Below are positions 19,852 through 27,110 of a DNA stretch of 35,567 nucleotides, piece by piece. This DNA is from Arcanobacterium sp. (lineage in GTDB: Bacteria > Actinomycetota > Actinomycetes > Actinomycetales > Actinomycetaceae). Position 1 is the stretch's first letter, and each line of letters starts with the position of its first letter. Location of the stretch: assembly GCA_022768785.1 (NCBI GenBank), contig JALELI010000084.1:1-35567 (forward strand). The letters run 5' to 3'. Under the pieces are notes generated by a model. It worked only from the letters and a program-made list of their open reading frames with translations. It ran no database searches and was not told where the DNA came from. A program made the translations under genes and the position numbers.

Positions 19852-21135
19852 CTACGCTTTAGGCACCATATTGGTGAGTGCCGTGATCACTTTATCCATC
19901 CAATCGCCGTCATGGCGGTCGTATGTATCCGAGAGCAGCTTCATCACCAAACGCATGAGCACTGGGTGAGGCAACCCATATTTCACACAGATATGCATAA
20001 TCTCCGGCCGCTCGATCAGTGTGGCAAACACTTTTCCTAGAGTGTAATAGCCGCCGAGCTCCGCTTCGAGATCATGCACATACCCACGCATCACCCGATC
20101 TTGCTGCCCCAGCAGCGGGCGTGCCAACGCCTGGCCGATGTAATCAGCCACGATCCTCCCGCTCGCCAATGCATACGCAATGCCTTCACCGTTGAACGGG
20201 CTCACCATTCCCCCTGCATCTCCCACGAGCGCCAAACCATCGGCGTAATGCGGTTTGCGATTAAAGCCCATCGGCAACGCTGCCGAACGAATTGGCCCTC
20301 GCTGATTCTCTGGGGTGAGCCCCCATTCCGGAGGGGTGTTGGCGATCCAAGTTTCAAACACTGCACGGTAATCAATTCCCGTGGGCGCAGCGGTGGAGCT
20401 CAGCGAGCCTAACCCCACATTCACAAGCCCATCACCCACTGCGAAAGCCCACCCATAGCCTGGCAGCAGATCAGATTCACCGGCTTTGCCACTCCACAGC
20501 TCTAAGTGCGATTCCATCATGGTGGTGGCCGCAAGCGGTGATTCAAAATAGGTGCGCACCGCCACTCCCATAGGGCGATTGCGATTTTTCTCTCGGCCGG
20601 CAGCAGTGGCGAGCCGAGCGCTCACTCCTCCTGCGTCAATCACAAAGCGCGCCCGTATCATCAGCTCTTCCCCGCGTGAACCCGCACCGCTGGGGCGTGC
20701 CCGCACCCCAAAAATCCGCCCAGACGGTTCATGGATCAGTGGGGCCGTCACTGTGATCCCCTCACGCACCCGTGCGCCAGAAGCCTGTGCATGCCGGATC
20801 AAAATCTCATCGAAATCTCTGCGCGGCTTCGCCGTGCCATAGTTAGGCTGTGATGCAATCTCTGGCCAAGGCACCGTAATCTCATGCCCTCCGCCGTATG
20901 CCCGCAGGCCATAATTACGCACCCAGCCATCTGCCTCCCGAATTGGCACAGCCATTCGGATCAATTCACTCACAGCACGTGGTGTGAGCCCATCGCCACA
21001 CACTTTATCGCGTGGATATCGAGAGCGCTCGAGCACCAGCACATCAATCCCTTGCTGTGCGAGATAGTGGGCGGCACTGGCTCCTGCGGGGCCACCACCC
21101 ACTACGAGTACCGCTGCCTCATCTGCGAATTTCAT
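19852..21135 (-). CDS. MenJ-like menaquinone reductase (geranylgeranyl reductase family, FAD)
   Basis: FAD-dependent reductase of the geranylgeranyl reductase family, 427 aa. The N-terminal Rossmann motif VVGGGPAGASAAHYLA (11-26) binds FAD. It is followed by VCGDGLTPRAV (45-55) and later by LLPGYGWAFAVGDGLVNVGL and the C-terminal FAD motif VGDAGGMVSPFNGEGIAYAL. These blocks resemble M. tuberculosis MenJ as I remember it, the enzyme that saturates one isoprene unit of menaquinone. The ATG at 21135 follows menG after 2 nt, and complex I lies downstream, so a role in menaquinone rather than chlorophyll or archaeal lipid is the natural reading. The exact position and number of bonds reduced cannot be told. 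Confidence 0.88.
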   Translation of the reverse strand: MKFADEAAVLVVGGGPAGASAAHYLAQQGIDVLVLERSRYPRDKVCGDGLTPRAVSELIRMAVPIREADGWVRNYGLRAYGGGHEITVPWPEIASQPNYGTAKPRRDFDEILIRHAQASGARVREGITVTAPLIHEPSGRIFGVRARPSGAGSRGEELMIRARFVIDAGGVSARLATAAGREKNRNRPMGVAVRTYFESPLAATTMMESHLELWSGKAGESDLLPGYGWAFAVGDGLVNVGLGSLSSTAAPTGIDYRAVFETWIANTPPEWGLTPENQRGPIRSAALPMGFNRKPHYADGLALVGDAGGMVSPFNGEGIAYALASGRIVADYIGQALARPLLGQQDRVMRGYVHDLEAELGGYYTLGKVFATLIERPEIMHICVKYGLPHPVLMRLVMKLLSDTYDRHDGDWMDKVITALTNMVPKA

Positions 21136-21137
21136 GG

Positions 21138-21860
21138 CTACCTTCCAGCGGTGGGCAGTGGTTTACTCGCTCGGTGAATCGCCACAATCCCGCCAGTGAG
21201 ATTCTTATACTCCACATTTCTCCAGCCTGCATCGAGAATCATATGGCCCAGCTCCTGTTGATCTGGCCAGGAGAGAATCGATTCTGTGAGGTATCCATAC
21301 GCCGTGGGATCAGACGACACCACGCCAGCCAAAGCGGGAAGTGCCGTACCGAGGAAGAACGTATATAGCTTGTGGAACGCTGGGTGCACTGGCGTGGAAA
21401 ATTCGCACACCACCAGTTCTCCGCCTGGTTTCACCACTCGCAGCATCTCTCGCAAAGCTTGATCTGGATCCTGGATATTGCGCAGCCCATACGAGATAGT
21501 TACGGAATCGAAACTCTCATCTGCGAAAGGCATATGCATAGCATCTCCTTGCACAAATGTGAGCTCCGGGTGGCGCTTTTTCCCTTCGCTGATCATTCCT
21601 TCAGAGAAATCAAAAGCGGTGACGGCGGCGCCTGCAGCCGCATACGACGCGGAGCTCGTGCCAGTACCGGCAGCCACATCAAGCACCGTGAGGCCGGGCC
21701 GAGCACGCAGCGCGTCACGTACTGTTTTTCGCCACACATGCACGAGCCCTCCAGTGAGCACAGTGTTTGTGAGATCGTAGGCGGGAGCCACCACATCAAA
21801 CATCGATGCCACATCGCCAGCTTTTTTTTCTAAGGTCGCTCGGTTGTTCGCTCGCTTCAT
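21138..21860 (-). CDS. menG: Demethylmenaquinone methyltransferase
   Basis: S-adenosylmethionine-dependent C-methylation of demethylmenaquinone, the last core step of menaquinone synthesis (MenG/UbiE family). The 240-aa protein starts with VASMFDVVAPAYDLTNTVLT and has SAM motif I VLDVAAGTGTSS (59-70), then QGDAMHMPFADESFDSVTIS followed by YGLRNIQD. The latter is a UbiE hallmark. The C-terminal YKNLTGGIVAIHRASKP is also typical. It appears to be the first gene of a two-gene unit with the MenJ-like reductase. No Shine-Dalgarno is visible before the ATG, and a -10-like hexamer lies 6 nt upstream, so translation may be leaderless. Confidence 0.95.
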   Translation of the reverse strand: MKRANNRATLEKKAGDVASMFDVVAPAYDLTNTVLTGGLVHVWRKTVRDALRARPGLTVLDVAAGTGTSSASYAAAGAAVTAFDFSEGMISEGKKRHPELTFVQGDAMHMPFADESFDSVTISYGLRNIQDPDQALREMLRVVKPGGELVVCEFSTPVHPAFHKLYTFFLGTALPALAGVVSSDPTAYGYLTESILSWPDQQELGHMILDAGWRNVEYKNLTGGIVAIHRASKPLPTAGR

Positions 21861-21866
21861 ACTAGG

Positions 21867-21872
21867 AATTTA
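21867..21872 (-). promoter_or_regulatory. Candidate -10 element of menG, suggesting a leaderless mRNA
   Basis: The minus strand reads TAAATT, then 6 nt (CCTAGT), then the menG ATG. A -10 at this distance places the first transcribed base on or next to the start codon. No Shine-Dalgarno is present. No convincing -35 was found. Confidence 0.35.
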
Positions 21873-21915
21873 ATCACGCTTCACCCGCTGGCGAATAACT
21901 GTGGGAGGAAAGACT

Positions 21916-21930
21916 GCCCGCAATTCGGGC
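21916..21930 (-). terminator. Small GC stem-loop between htrA and menG
   Basis: GCCCG (21916-21920) pairs with CGGGC (21926-21930) around a 5-nt loop, about 70 nt downstream of the htrA stop. There is no T-tract. It is a weak candidate for the end of the htrA transcript. Confidence 0.2.
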
Positions 21931-22001
21931 GGATAGGCCATCAGAGCGAGCAGCCTCCACTCACCGCCAGCTACTTCAGCAGCCAACGCTCCCCGCACTT
22001 C

Positions 22002-23558
22002 TCAGTTTGCGGAATCTTTCCTGGTGGCAAGCACCACTGTGGCATCGAGCAGCTTGCCATCGCGCTCCAGCGTAAGCTTCACTTTGTCGCCCGATTGGTA
22101 TTGGCGTACAAAGCCTGTGAGCGACCTGGCATTGGGGACGTCGTTACCAGCAATGCGAATGATCACATCACCTTTTTGAATACCAGCTTGAGCAGCTGGC
22201 GTGCCAGCTGAGACCGACTGCACCTCGGCTCCTAGACGGTTTTCCCCGTTGTACTGCGCTGCTCCATCTGAGATCGTCACCCCGAGAAAAGCATGCTCTG
22301 CCACGCCATTTTTAATCAGTTGCTGCGAGATTTGTTTGGCGAGATTGATTGGGATCGCAAAACCCAAGCCAATAGATCCCGCTTCTCCTGAAGCTCCAGA
22401 AAGCGAAGCAATAGATGACGCAATCCCAATCACTCGCCCTGCTGAATCAAATACCGGCCCCCCAGAATTCCCTGGGTTCACCGCCGCATCTATCTGAATC
22501 GCATTCGTCACCACTTGAGGGCTTTGCTGGGCCTGCCCAAAGGGCAGCTGTTGGCCTTGCTGCCCCTGGCTCTCCCGGGTGGAAACCGGCCGATTGAGTG
22601 CTGAGATAATACCGGTCGTCATCGTAGACGACAAACCCAACGGGTTTCCGATTGCAGCCACATCTTGCCCCACGTGCAGATTCGAGGAATCGCCAAGGGT
22701 GGCTACTGTGAGATTTTTCGGCGGGTTGTCGATAGTGAGCACTGCCAGATCAGTGGCTGCATCGGCACCTGCCACCTTGGCTTTAAACAATCGCCCATCA
22801 GCGAGTGTCACATAGATGTTGGTGCCACCTGCGATCACGTGATTATTCGTGAGCACATGCCCTTGTGAATCCACAATCACTCCGGAACCTGCCGAAGAGC
22901 CACGCGTCATCTGAGTGTCGATTGCCACCACAGCATTCCCCACAGCGCGCTGTACTGCCTGCCAGTTTGGAGCGTCTCCTTTGGATTCCACCACCGGAGC
23001 CACCTGCGTTCCAGCCTGTGGAGCACTCACCAATCCAGAGGCCGATGGCTGCAGAGCTTGGCTCCCACTCATTCCAATCACCCCGCCGATCAGAGCCGCT
23101 GCCACACTCATCGAGATCACTGCCACCCACCCGGGGCCACCCTTCGATTTTTTAGGAGCCGGAGCAGCATCTACCTGAAATGGAGCCGCGTTGATCGGAG
23201 CAGTTGGAACCGTAAAACTCGGCGGCTGAGCACCACCGCCCACAAATTGTTGCTCGGCGGTGGGGAAAGCAGTGGCATGAGCAGCAGAAGCGCCAGAGCT
23301 CGGCATGCCGCCCCCACTGGCCGGTTTTTCAACATACGCATACTCGGAGACGCCTGACTGCAAGCGCGGCTCATTCGATTGTGGGAGCGGCTGAGTAGCA
23401 TTCGAATCTCCTGCTGATTCCCATAAGGAAGTAGCGTGGTGTGGGTGCGGCACATCGGATTGCACAGCAGGCTGCTGAGGCTCTCGCGGCTCGGTGTGCT
23501 CTTTGCGGAGGCCTTCTCGATAGTCTCGATTCTCTGGTTCTAACGTATCCTCATTCAT
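22002..23558 (-). CDS. Membrane-anchored HtrA/DegP-type serine protease with PDZ domain
   Basis: Surface protein quality-control protease of the trypsin-like S1C family. I start it at the ATG at 23558 (MNEDTLEPENRDYREG), giving 518 aa, with AGGTG just upstream. An in-frame ATG at 23600 has no well-spaced Shine-Dalgarno. Residues 1-135 are a polar cytoplasmic region rich in Pro, Ser, Gln and Glu. One transmembrane helix follows (about 144-163, WVAVISMSVAAALIGGVIGM). The protease domain has the full triad: His240 (LTNNHVIAG), Asp270 (AATDLAVLTI) and Ser365 (NPGNSGGPVF). A C-terminal PDZ domain starts near 430 and includes GAEVQSVSAGTPAAQAGIQK and then GDVIIRIAG. The architecture matches actinobacterial PepD/HtrA. 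It is expressed alone and divergently from menA. Confidence 0.94.
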   Translation of the reverse strand: MNEDTLEPENRDYREGLRKEHTEPREPQQPAVQSDVPHPHHATSLWESAGDSNATQPLPQSNEPRLQSGVSEYAYVEKPASGGGMPSSGASAAHATAFPTAEQQFVGGGAQPPSFTVPTAPINAAPFQVDAAPAPKKSKGGPGWVAVISMSVAAALIGGVIGMSGSQALQPSASGLVSAPQAGTQVAPVVESKGDAPNWQAVQRAVGNAVVAIDTQMTRGSSAGSGVIVDSQGHVLTNNHVIAGGTNIYVTLADGRLFKAKVAGADAATDLAVLTIDNPPKNLTVATLGDSSNLHVGQDVAAIGNPLGLSSTMTTGIISALNRPVSTRESQGQQGQQLPFGQAQQSPQVVTNAIQIDAAVNPGNSGGPVFDSAGRVIGIASSIASLSGASGEAGSIGLGFAIPINLAKQISQQLIKNGVAEHAFLGVTISDGAAQYNGENRLGAEVQSVSAGTPAAQAGIQKGDVIIRIAGNDVPNARSLTGFVRQYQSGDKVKLTLERDGKLLDATVVLATRKDSAN

Positions 23559-23581
23559 ACGGCACCTATTCTTCTCTTTAC

Positions 23582-23620
23582 GCTCGCCGTCAGCGAGCAT
23601 CTCACCGCTCTAGCTGAGCG
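23582..23620 (-). promoter_or_regulatory. Two stem-loops in the probable htrA 5' leader
   Basis: GCTCGC (23582-23587) pairs with GCGAGC (23593-23598), loop 5. CGCTC (23606-23610) pairs with GAGCG (23616-23620), loop 5. Both lie within about 65 nt upstream of the htrA ATG at 23558. They could shape translation or stability of the mRNA, but no known element is recognised. Confidence 0.3.
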
Positions 23621-23716
23621 CTCCCACGCACAGCACATAGCTGCATTATCTCTATTAAAACTAACAATCGCTCAGGCAAAAAATTCCGCAGAATATGCGA
23701 GAAGCTCGACCGTTCT

Positions 23717-23728
23717 GTGAACGTTCAC
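23717..23728. promoter_or_regulatory. 12-bp palindrome upstream of htrA
   Basis: GTGAACGTTCAC is a perfect palindrome about 160 nt upstream of htrA. TGTGAA occurs at 23716-23721 and again at 23731-23736, followed by a related TACGTTCC. The arrangement suggests one or two binding sites for a dimeric regulator; no family is named. Confidence 0.35.
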
Positions 23729-23926
23729 GCTGTGAATACGTTCCAGAGCAAGCAGCGCTTTTTCTCGCCGATGAGCGAAAGCCCCTCGGCTATGCCGCGG
23801 CGAATCCGCTTCTCAGTGTAAGAACGCGCGCTCATCTCTTCTTGGAGATTAGCTGAATGTTTCCTGAAAACGGCACATCTATTCATCTCCTACGTTACGG
23901 CGCTACAGTTGGAACGAACATTTAGA

Positions 23927-23953
23927 TGCGTGCGCAGTCACGCTGCGCACGCA
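23927..23953 (+). promoter_or_regulatory. Strong 11-bp inverted repeat just upstream of menA
   Basis: TGCGTGCGCAG (23927-23937) and CTGCGCACGCA (23943-23953) are exact reverse complements with a 5-nt loop. The element ends 37 nt before the menA ATG. No gene on the plus strand precedes it and no T-run follows, so a terminator is unlikely. It could be an operator or a hairpin in the menA leader. Confidence 0.45.
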
Positions 23954-23990
23954 GTTACTCGCCCCGCACTGGGCGCCGATAAGGTGGATC

Positions 23991-25040
23991 ATGGCTAATT
24001 TCAGCGATTGGATAGAGGGAGCGCGCGTGCGCACTCTCCCGGCTTCTCTAGCTCCGGTAATTTTAGGGGCCGGCATCACCACGGCTATGCACCAATTCTC
24101 GCTGCCACTCACGCTCCTCGCAGCTGGTGTGGCGCTCTTCTTTCAAATCGGCGCCAACTTTGCCAATGATTACTCCGATGGAATTCGTGGCACAGACGAA
24201 TTTCGCCAGGGTCCACCCCGCCTCACTGGCGGCGGGAAAACCGATCCAGCGATGGTGAAGTGGGCCGCTTTTGTGAGTTTCGCCATTGCCTGTGGGTTTG
24301 GGCTCGCACTGGTGGCCCTGAGCGGCTTTTGGTGGCTGCTGCTCACCGGAGTGGCTGCCGTTCTTGCCGCATGGTTCTACACCGGCGGGAAAAATCCCTA
24401 TGGTTACATCGGGCTGGGTGAAATTTTTGTGATGCTCTTCTTCGGATATATGGCCACTGTGGGCACTGTGTACACCCAGACCGGCAGGGCGCCGCTCTTA
24501 GCGTGGGCACTGGCCACCGGAATCGGGCTCATCGCCTGCGCCTTGCTGATGGTAAACAATATCCGAGATATCCCCACCGATAAACAAGCTGGAAAACGCA
24601 CTCTTGCCGTGCGCCTTGGGCAGCGCAAAGCACGCTGGAGCTACTATGCCATGCTCGCTGCAGCTGTAGTGCTGGCCACTTTGCTCTATCTCTGGGGATA
24701 CGCAGTGGCGCCTGCTTTTCTGGGGCTACTCGTATGGGTGGTGGCACTTTCTCGCCCGGTGATCTCTGGAGCAACTGGCCACGATCTACTCGGAGTGCTG
24801 CGAAATACAGGGCTGTTTGAGCTGAGCTATGCAATCCTCGTGGCCGGAGCTCTCGTGTTCACCACGCTATTTCCCCACTGGGCGTGGGGAACCATCGGGT
24901 GGGCGCTGCTGTTGCTTGTGTGGCTCGTGTGGCTAGCGGTTGAGGCAGGAAAACTCCTACTGCGGAATCGGCACCACCAGCATACCGCTGATTCCGCTCA
25001 GTTGGCCGTTGATTCTGAGGCGAGTGCCACGAGCGAATAA
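23991..25040 (+). CDS. menA: 1,4-dihydroxy-2-naphthoate polyprenyltransferase
   Basis: Integral membrane UbiA-family enzyme that attaches the polyprenyl chain to 1,4-dihydroxy-2-naphthoate, giving demethylmenaquinone. The 349-aa protein opens with IEGARVRTLPASLAPVILG. It has the first Asp-rich motif NDYSDGIRGTD (59-69) with GPPRLTGGG next to it, and the second motif NNIRDIPTDKQAGKRTLAVR (189-208). Several hydrophobic helices fill the rest. The C-terminal 30 residues are polar. A good Shine-Dalgarno (AAGGTGG) precedes the ATG. It is separate from menG and the MenJ-like gene but only about 2 kb away, with the htrA gene between. The stop codon falls inside the first copy of a 16-bp direct repeat. 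Confidence 0.96.
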   Translation: MANFSDWIEGARVRTLPASLAPVILGAGITTAMHQFSLPLTLLAAGVALFFQIGANFANDYSDGIRGTDEFRQGPPRLTGGGKTDPAMVKWAAFVSFAIACGFGLALVALSGFWWLLLTGVAAVLAAWFYTGGKNPYGYIGLGEIFVMLFFGYMATVGTVYTQTGRAPLLAWALATGIGLIACALLMVNNIRDIPTDKQAGKRTLAVRLGQRKARWSYYAMLAAAVVLATLLYLWGYAVAPAFLGLLVWVVALSRPVISGATGHDLLGVLRNTGLFELSYAILVAGALVFTTLFPHWAWGTIGWALLLLVWLVWLAVEAGKLLLRNRHHQHTADSAQLAVDSEASATSE

Positions 25041-25073
25041 GGCTCGCCGATTCCGCAACGAGCGAATAAGGCT
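25029..25073. repeat. 16-bp direct repeat at the end of menA
   Basis: ACGAGCGAATAAGGCT occurs at 25029-25044 and again at 25058-25073, exactly, with a 29-nt period. The first copy contains the menA stop codon. It looks like a small local duplication. Confidence 0.8.
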
Positions 25074-25118
25074 ATTTGCCTACTGCCAGAAGCAGAATAA
25101 GCGAGATAGCATAAGGGC

Positions 25119-25553
25119 GTGGCCAGAATAATTATTGCTTTATTGATCGTTTCGCTCACGGTGTATACGCTCATCGATTGTGCACGTACGCCCGCGAGCG
25201 CAACTCCAGCGCGCATTTCTAAACCAGCGTGGCTCGCTCTCATATTCTTGGTGCCCGTGATTGGGCCCGCGATCTGGTTGTACTTTAAATACCAGGCTAC
25301 AATCACGTCCGATTCTCCGATGAGCGCTTCAGATATCGCCGATAGGCTTCGGGGAAAGAAAAATGCGCCCACTGGCCCAGTGGCTCCAGATGACGATCCA
25401 GATTTTCTTGCACGCCTCGAAGCTGCGAACCGCCGGAAAGCATACGAGCAGCGCAAGGCAGAAGAAGAGAAGAAAAAAGGCAAGAGAGCTAAAAAGCACC
25501 AGCACAACGCCGAAGATCCTGATGACGACGAACCCAAAGGGCTCTATTCTTAA
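25119..25553 (+). CDS. Small membrane protein with PLDc_N domain
   Basis: 144-aa protein of unknown role. Helix 1 spans about 3-20. DCARTP follows, and helix 2 spans about 37-57 with the characteristic FLVPVIGPAIWLYFKY. This pair is the phospholipase D nuclease N-terminal (PLDc_N) domain, which often occurs alone in actinobacteria without a catalytic HKD motif; none is present here. The rest is soluble and highly charged, with an alpha-helical Glu/Lys/Arg segment (about 94-127) and an acidic end. The GTG start at 25119 has AAGG very close upstream. It is in line with menA, 78 nt downstream, possibly co-transcribed. A link to menaquinone is not implied. Confidence 0.82.
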   Translation: MARIIIALLIVSLTVYTLIDCARTPASATPARISKPAWLALIFLVPVIGPAIWLYFKYQATITSDSPMSASDIADRLRGKKNAPTGPVAPDDDPDFLARLEAANRRKAYEQRKAEEEKKKGKRAKKHQHNAEDPDDDEPKGLYS

Positions 25554-25574
25554 GCTCCTAGGAAGCGCCCTCTA

Positions 25575-25605
25575 GCCGCAACGGGGCTACAGCCGTCGTT
25601 GCGGC
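25575..25605. terminator. Inverted repeat between convergent genes, possible bidirectional terminator
   Basis: GCCGCAACG (25575-25583) and CGTTGCGGC (25597-25605) are perfect 9-bp arms with a 13-nt loop, 22 nt after the PLDc_N gene and 128 nt from the histidine phosphatase stop on the other strand. No T-run follows on either strand. The position between convergent genes suggests termination. Confidence 0.5.
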
Positions 25606-25732
25606 CGATAAAGAGGATCGTCAGTGCTGCCGTGCAGAAGATCACTAATGCCACCTGCTCCGTTCTTTTGCCAGCTACTTCGCTCTTTCCGCAGGAGCAT
25701 ACTCGCTTCGATACCTCTGCATATTGTGCCCG

Positions 25733-26419
25733 TTAGCGTGATGTTTTTTCTGCAGCCACCGATGTTCCCGGCACCATATCGTGCGCTCGCTTGAGCAGCT
25801 CCCCCACTGGCTCCCAATAATCGAGGCTGAGCAGCTGCCTCCCCACAAATGTGAGCGACGTCACCGAACATAGCGAGCACTCTCGCCGTCGTGGATCGTG
25901 AGCTAAACTCTTTCCCTCGATAAAGCGCCGAAGCGTCCAGATCGGGAGTTGATGGCTCACGAGCACCGCCTCTCCTCCCACTGCCGCTGTGAGAGCGCTC
26001 CGGATAGCACGGCTCATGCGATCCACAATGCGCACATACGGCTCACCCCAAGACGGCTCAAATGGATTCTTATACCACGGCCAAAATCGTGGGGAGAGCA
26101 CCTTGAGATGATTATCGTTGATAGGAAGCCCTGCGAATTTATTGTCTGCCTCGATCAAATCTGAGGTGGTGGCGAGCTGTAGGCCACACGCCTGTGCCGT
26201 AGGTGCACCCGTTTCTATTGCGCGCTCTAAGGGCGAAGTGATCACTGCGCGAATATCGTGATCTGAGGAGAACGTTTGAGCCAGCCCAGCAGCCATTTCC
26301 TGCCCCAGCTCTGTGAGATGGAATCCAGCGCTGCGCCCATAGAGCACCCCTGTGGGGTTATCCACTTCTCCATGGCGCACAAGATGGATAGTGGTGATCG
26401 GTGCAGCCACAGCTATCAC
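25733..26419 (-). CDS. Histidine phosphatase family protein (phosphoglycerate mutase-like)
   Basis: Member of the histidine phosphatase superfamily, 228 aa. The start is the GTG at 26419 (MIAVAAPITTIHLVRHGEV), 7 nt after the MarR stop and preceded by GAAGGG. A longer in-frame start at 26527 would lie deep inside the MarR gene and add unrelated sequence. Catalytic features: RHG at 15-17 (His16 is the phospho-acceptor), Arg66 in SPLERAIETG, the acid Glu90, and the second His156 in VLVSHQLPIW. The substrate cannot be inferred; actinobacterial relatives include small-molecule phosphatases. Pairing with a MarR gene suggests shared transcription. Confidence 0.9.
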   Translation of the reverse strand: MIAVAAPITTIHLVRHGEVDNPTGVLYGRSAGFHLTELGQEMAAGLAQTFSSDHDIRAVITSPLERAIETGAPTAQACGLQLATTSDLIEADNKFAGLPINDNHLKVLSPRFWPWYKNPFEPSWGEPYVRIVDRMSRAIRSALTAAVGGEAVLVSHQLPIWTLRRFIEGKSLAHDPRRRECSLCSVTSLTFVGRQLLSLDYWEPVGELLKRAHDMVPGTSVAAEKTSR

Positions 26420-26426
26420 ACACCCT

Positions 26427-26954
26427 TCATTCGTCCGCTTTACAACAGAGATCTGCTGGCTTTGGAGGTTCTGGCCCAGAGTTTCCCCACCCGAGCACTT
26501 TCCGATAGATCCTCCCGAGCTCCACAAACTCCGCAGTGCTCATTCGGCTCAAAAACCGATCTTTCACAGAAGCCGCCTGGCACGGAGCTGAATCAGCGAA
26601 TTTCGCAAGGCCGGCGTCAGTGAGCTTACAAAAAATTCCACGCCCGTCTTCTTGGCACCGTATTCGCTTCACAAACCCTTTAGCCTCTAAACGCCGCACG
26701 GTGTGCGTGAGCCGCGAACGCGAATGCACGAGGTCATCTGCTAATTTAGACATCCGCACGCGGTGAGTGGGAGCCTCACTGAGAGCAGCGAGCACTTCGA
26801 ACTCATTCAAGGCCAGATCGCAGGAGCGCTCCATATCCTGGTTAAGCTGCTCTTGCAGCAGCGATGTGCCCCGTAAGAAAGAGCGCCACGCAAGTTGCTC
26901 TCTCTGCGTGAGCATGCCCGATTCTGCTTTGACATCTTTTTTTAGTGCCGCCAC
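26427..26954 (-). CDS. MarR family transcriptional regulator
   Basis: 175-aa winged helix-turn-helix regulator. The DNA-binding core runs from about 48 to 115 (LNEFEVLAALSEAP, then MSKLADDLVHSRSRLTHTVR, then RLEAKGFVKR and the wing RCQEDGRGIFCKLTDAG). Helices for dimerisation lie on both sides. The GTG start at 26954 follows an excellent Shine-Dalgarno (GGGAGGTG). The last 25 residues are Pro-rich and contain a Cys pair. It is first in a two-gene unit with the histidine phosphatase and may regulate itself. The ligand is unknown. Confidence 0.92.
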   Translation of the reverse strand: MAALKKDVKAESGMLTQREQLAWRSFLRGTSLLQEQLNQDMERSCDLALNEFEVLAALSEAPTHRVRMSKLADDLVHSRSRLTHTVRRLEAKGFVKRIRCQEDGRGIFCKLTDAGLAKFADSAPCQAASVKDRFLSRMSTAEFVELGRIYRKVLGWGNSGPEPPKPADLCCKADE

Positions 26955-27013
26955 GCTACACCTCCCGCTTTACTGCACAGTTTAAAAGGTTTCATCTGGG
27001 ACTTGCCACCACA

Positions 27014-27023
27014 GCGGATCCGC
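27014..27023. promoter_or_regulatory. 10-bp palindrome upstream of the MarR gene
   Basis: GCGGATCCGC is a perfect palindrome 60 nt upstream of the MarR start, in the short region shared with the bS22 terminator. It could be an operator, but a 10-bp GC-rich palindrome can also arise by chance. Confidence 0.2.
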
Positions 27024-27058
27024 GGGTTGGGCATGCGGCTCACGCCGATGAGCATATG

Positions 27059-27086
27059 AGAAAGGGCCTGGCATAAATCCAGGCCC
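27059..27086 (-). terminator. Intrinsic terminator of the bS22 gene
   Basis: On the minus strand a perfect 8-bp stem GGGCCTGG/CCAGGCCC with a 7-nt loop is followed by TTTCTC. It lies 25 nt after the stop codon of the bS22 gene. This is the clearest classical terminator in the window. Confidence 0.8.
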
Positions 27087-27110
27087 ACTCTGCACATGCG
27101 CACAAAGCAC

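Larger units (their letters stand above)
23559..23990. other. 432-nt divergent intergenic region between htrA and menA
   Basis: No open frame here looks like a gene. The stretch holds regulatory-looking symmetry: two stem-loops close to htrA (23582-23598 and 23606-23620), a 12-bp palindrome (23717-23728), a repeated TGTGAA, and a strong 11-bp inverted repeat next to menA (23927-23953). An AT-rich patch at about 23640-23690 could hold the htrA promoter (TAATAG and TAATGC on the minus strand), but no convincing -35/-10 pair could be assigned. Confidence 0.6.

Noticed and set aside
25587-25880. 97-codon minus-strand open frame after the histidine phosphatase
   Set aside because: About half overlaps the phosphatase in another frame, and it also runs into the intergenic inverted repeat. 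It has no recognisable features.
26420-26527. Longer start for the histidine phosphatase
   Set aside because: It would lie inside the MarR coding region. The GTG at 26419 has a Shine-Dalgarno and begins right before the conserved core.
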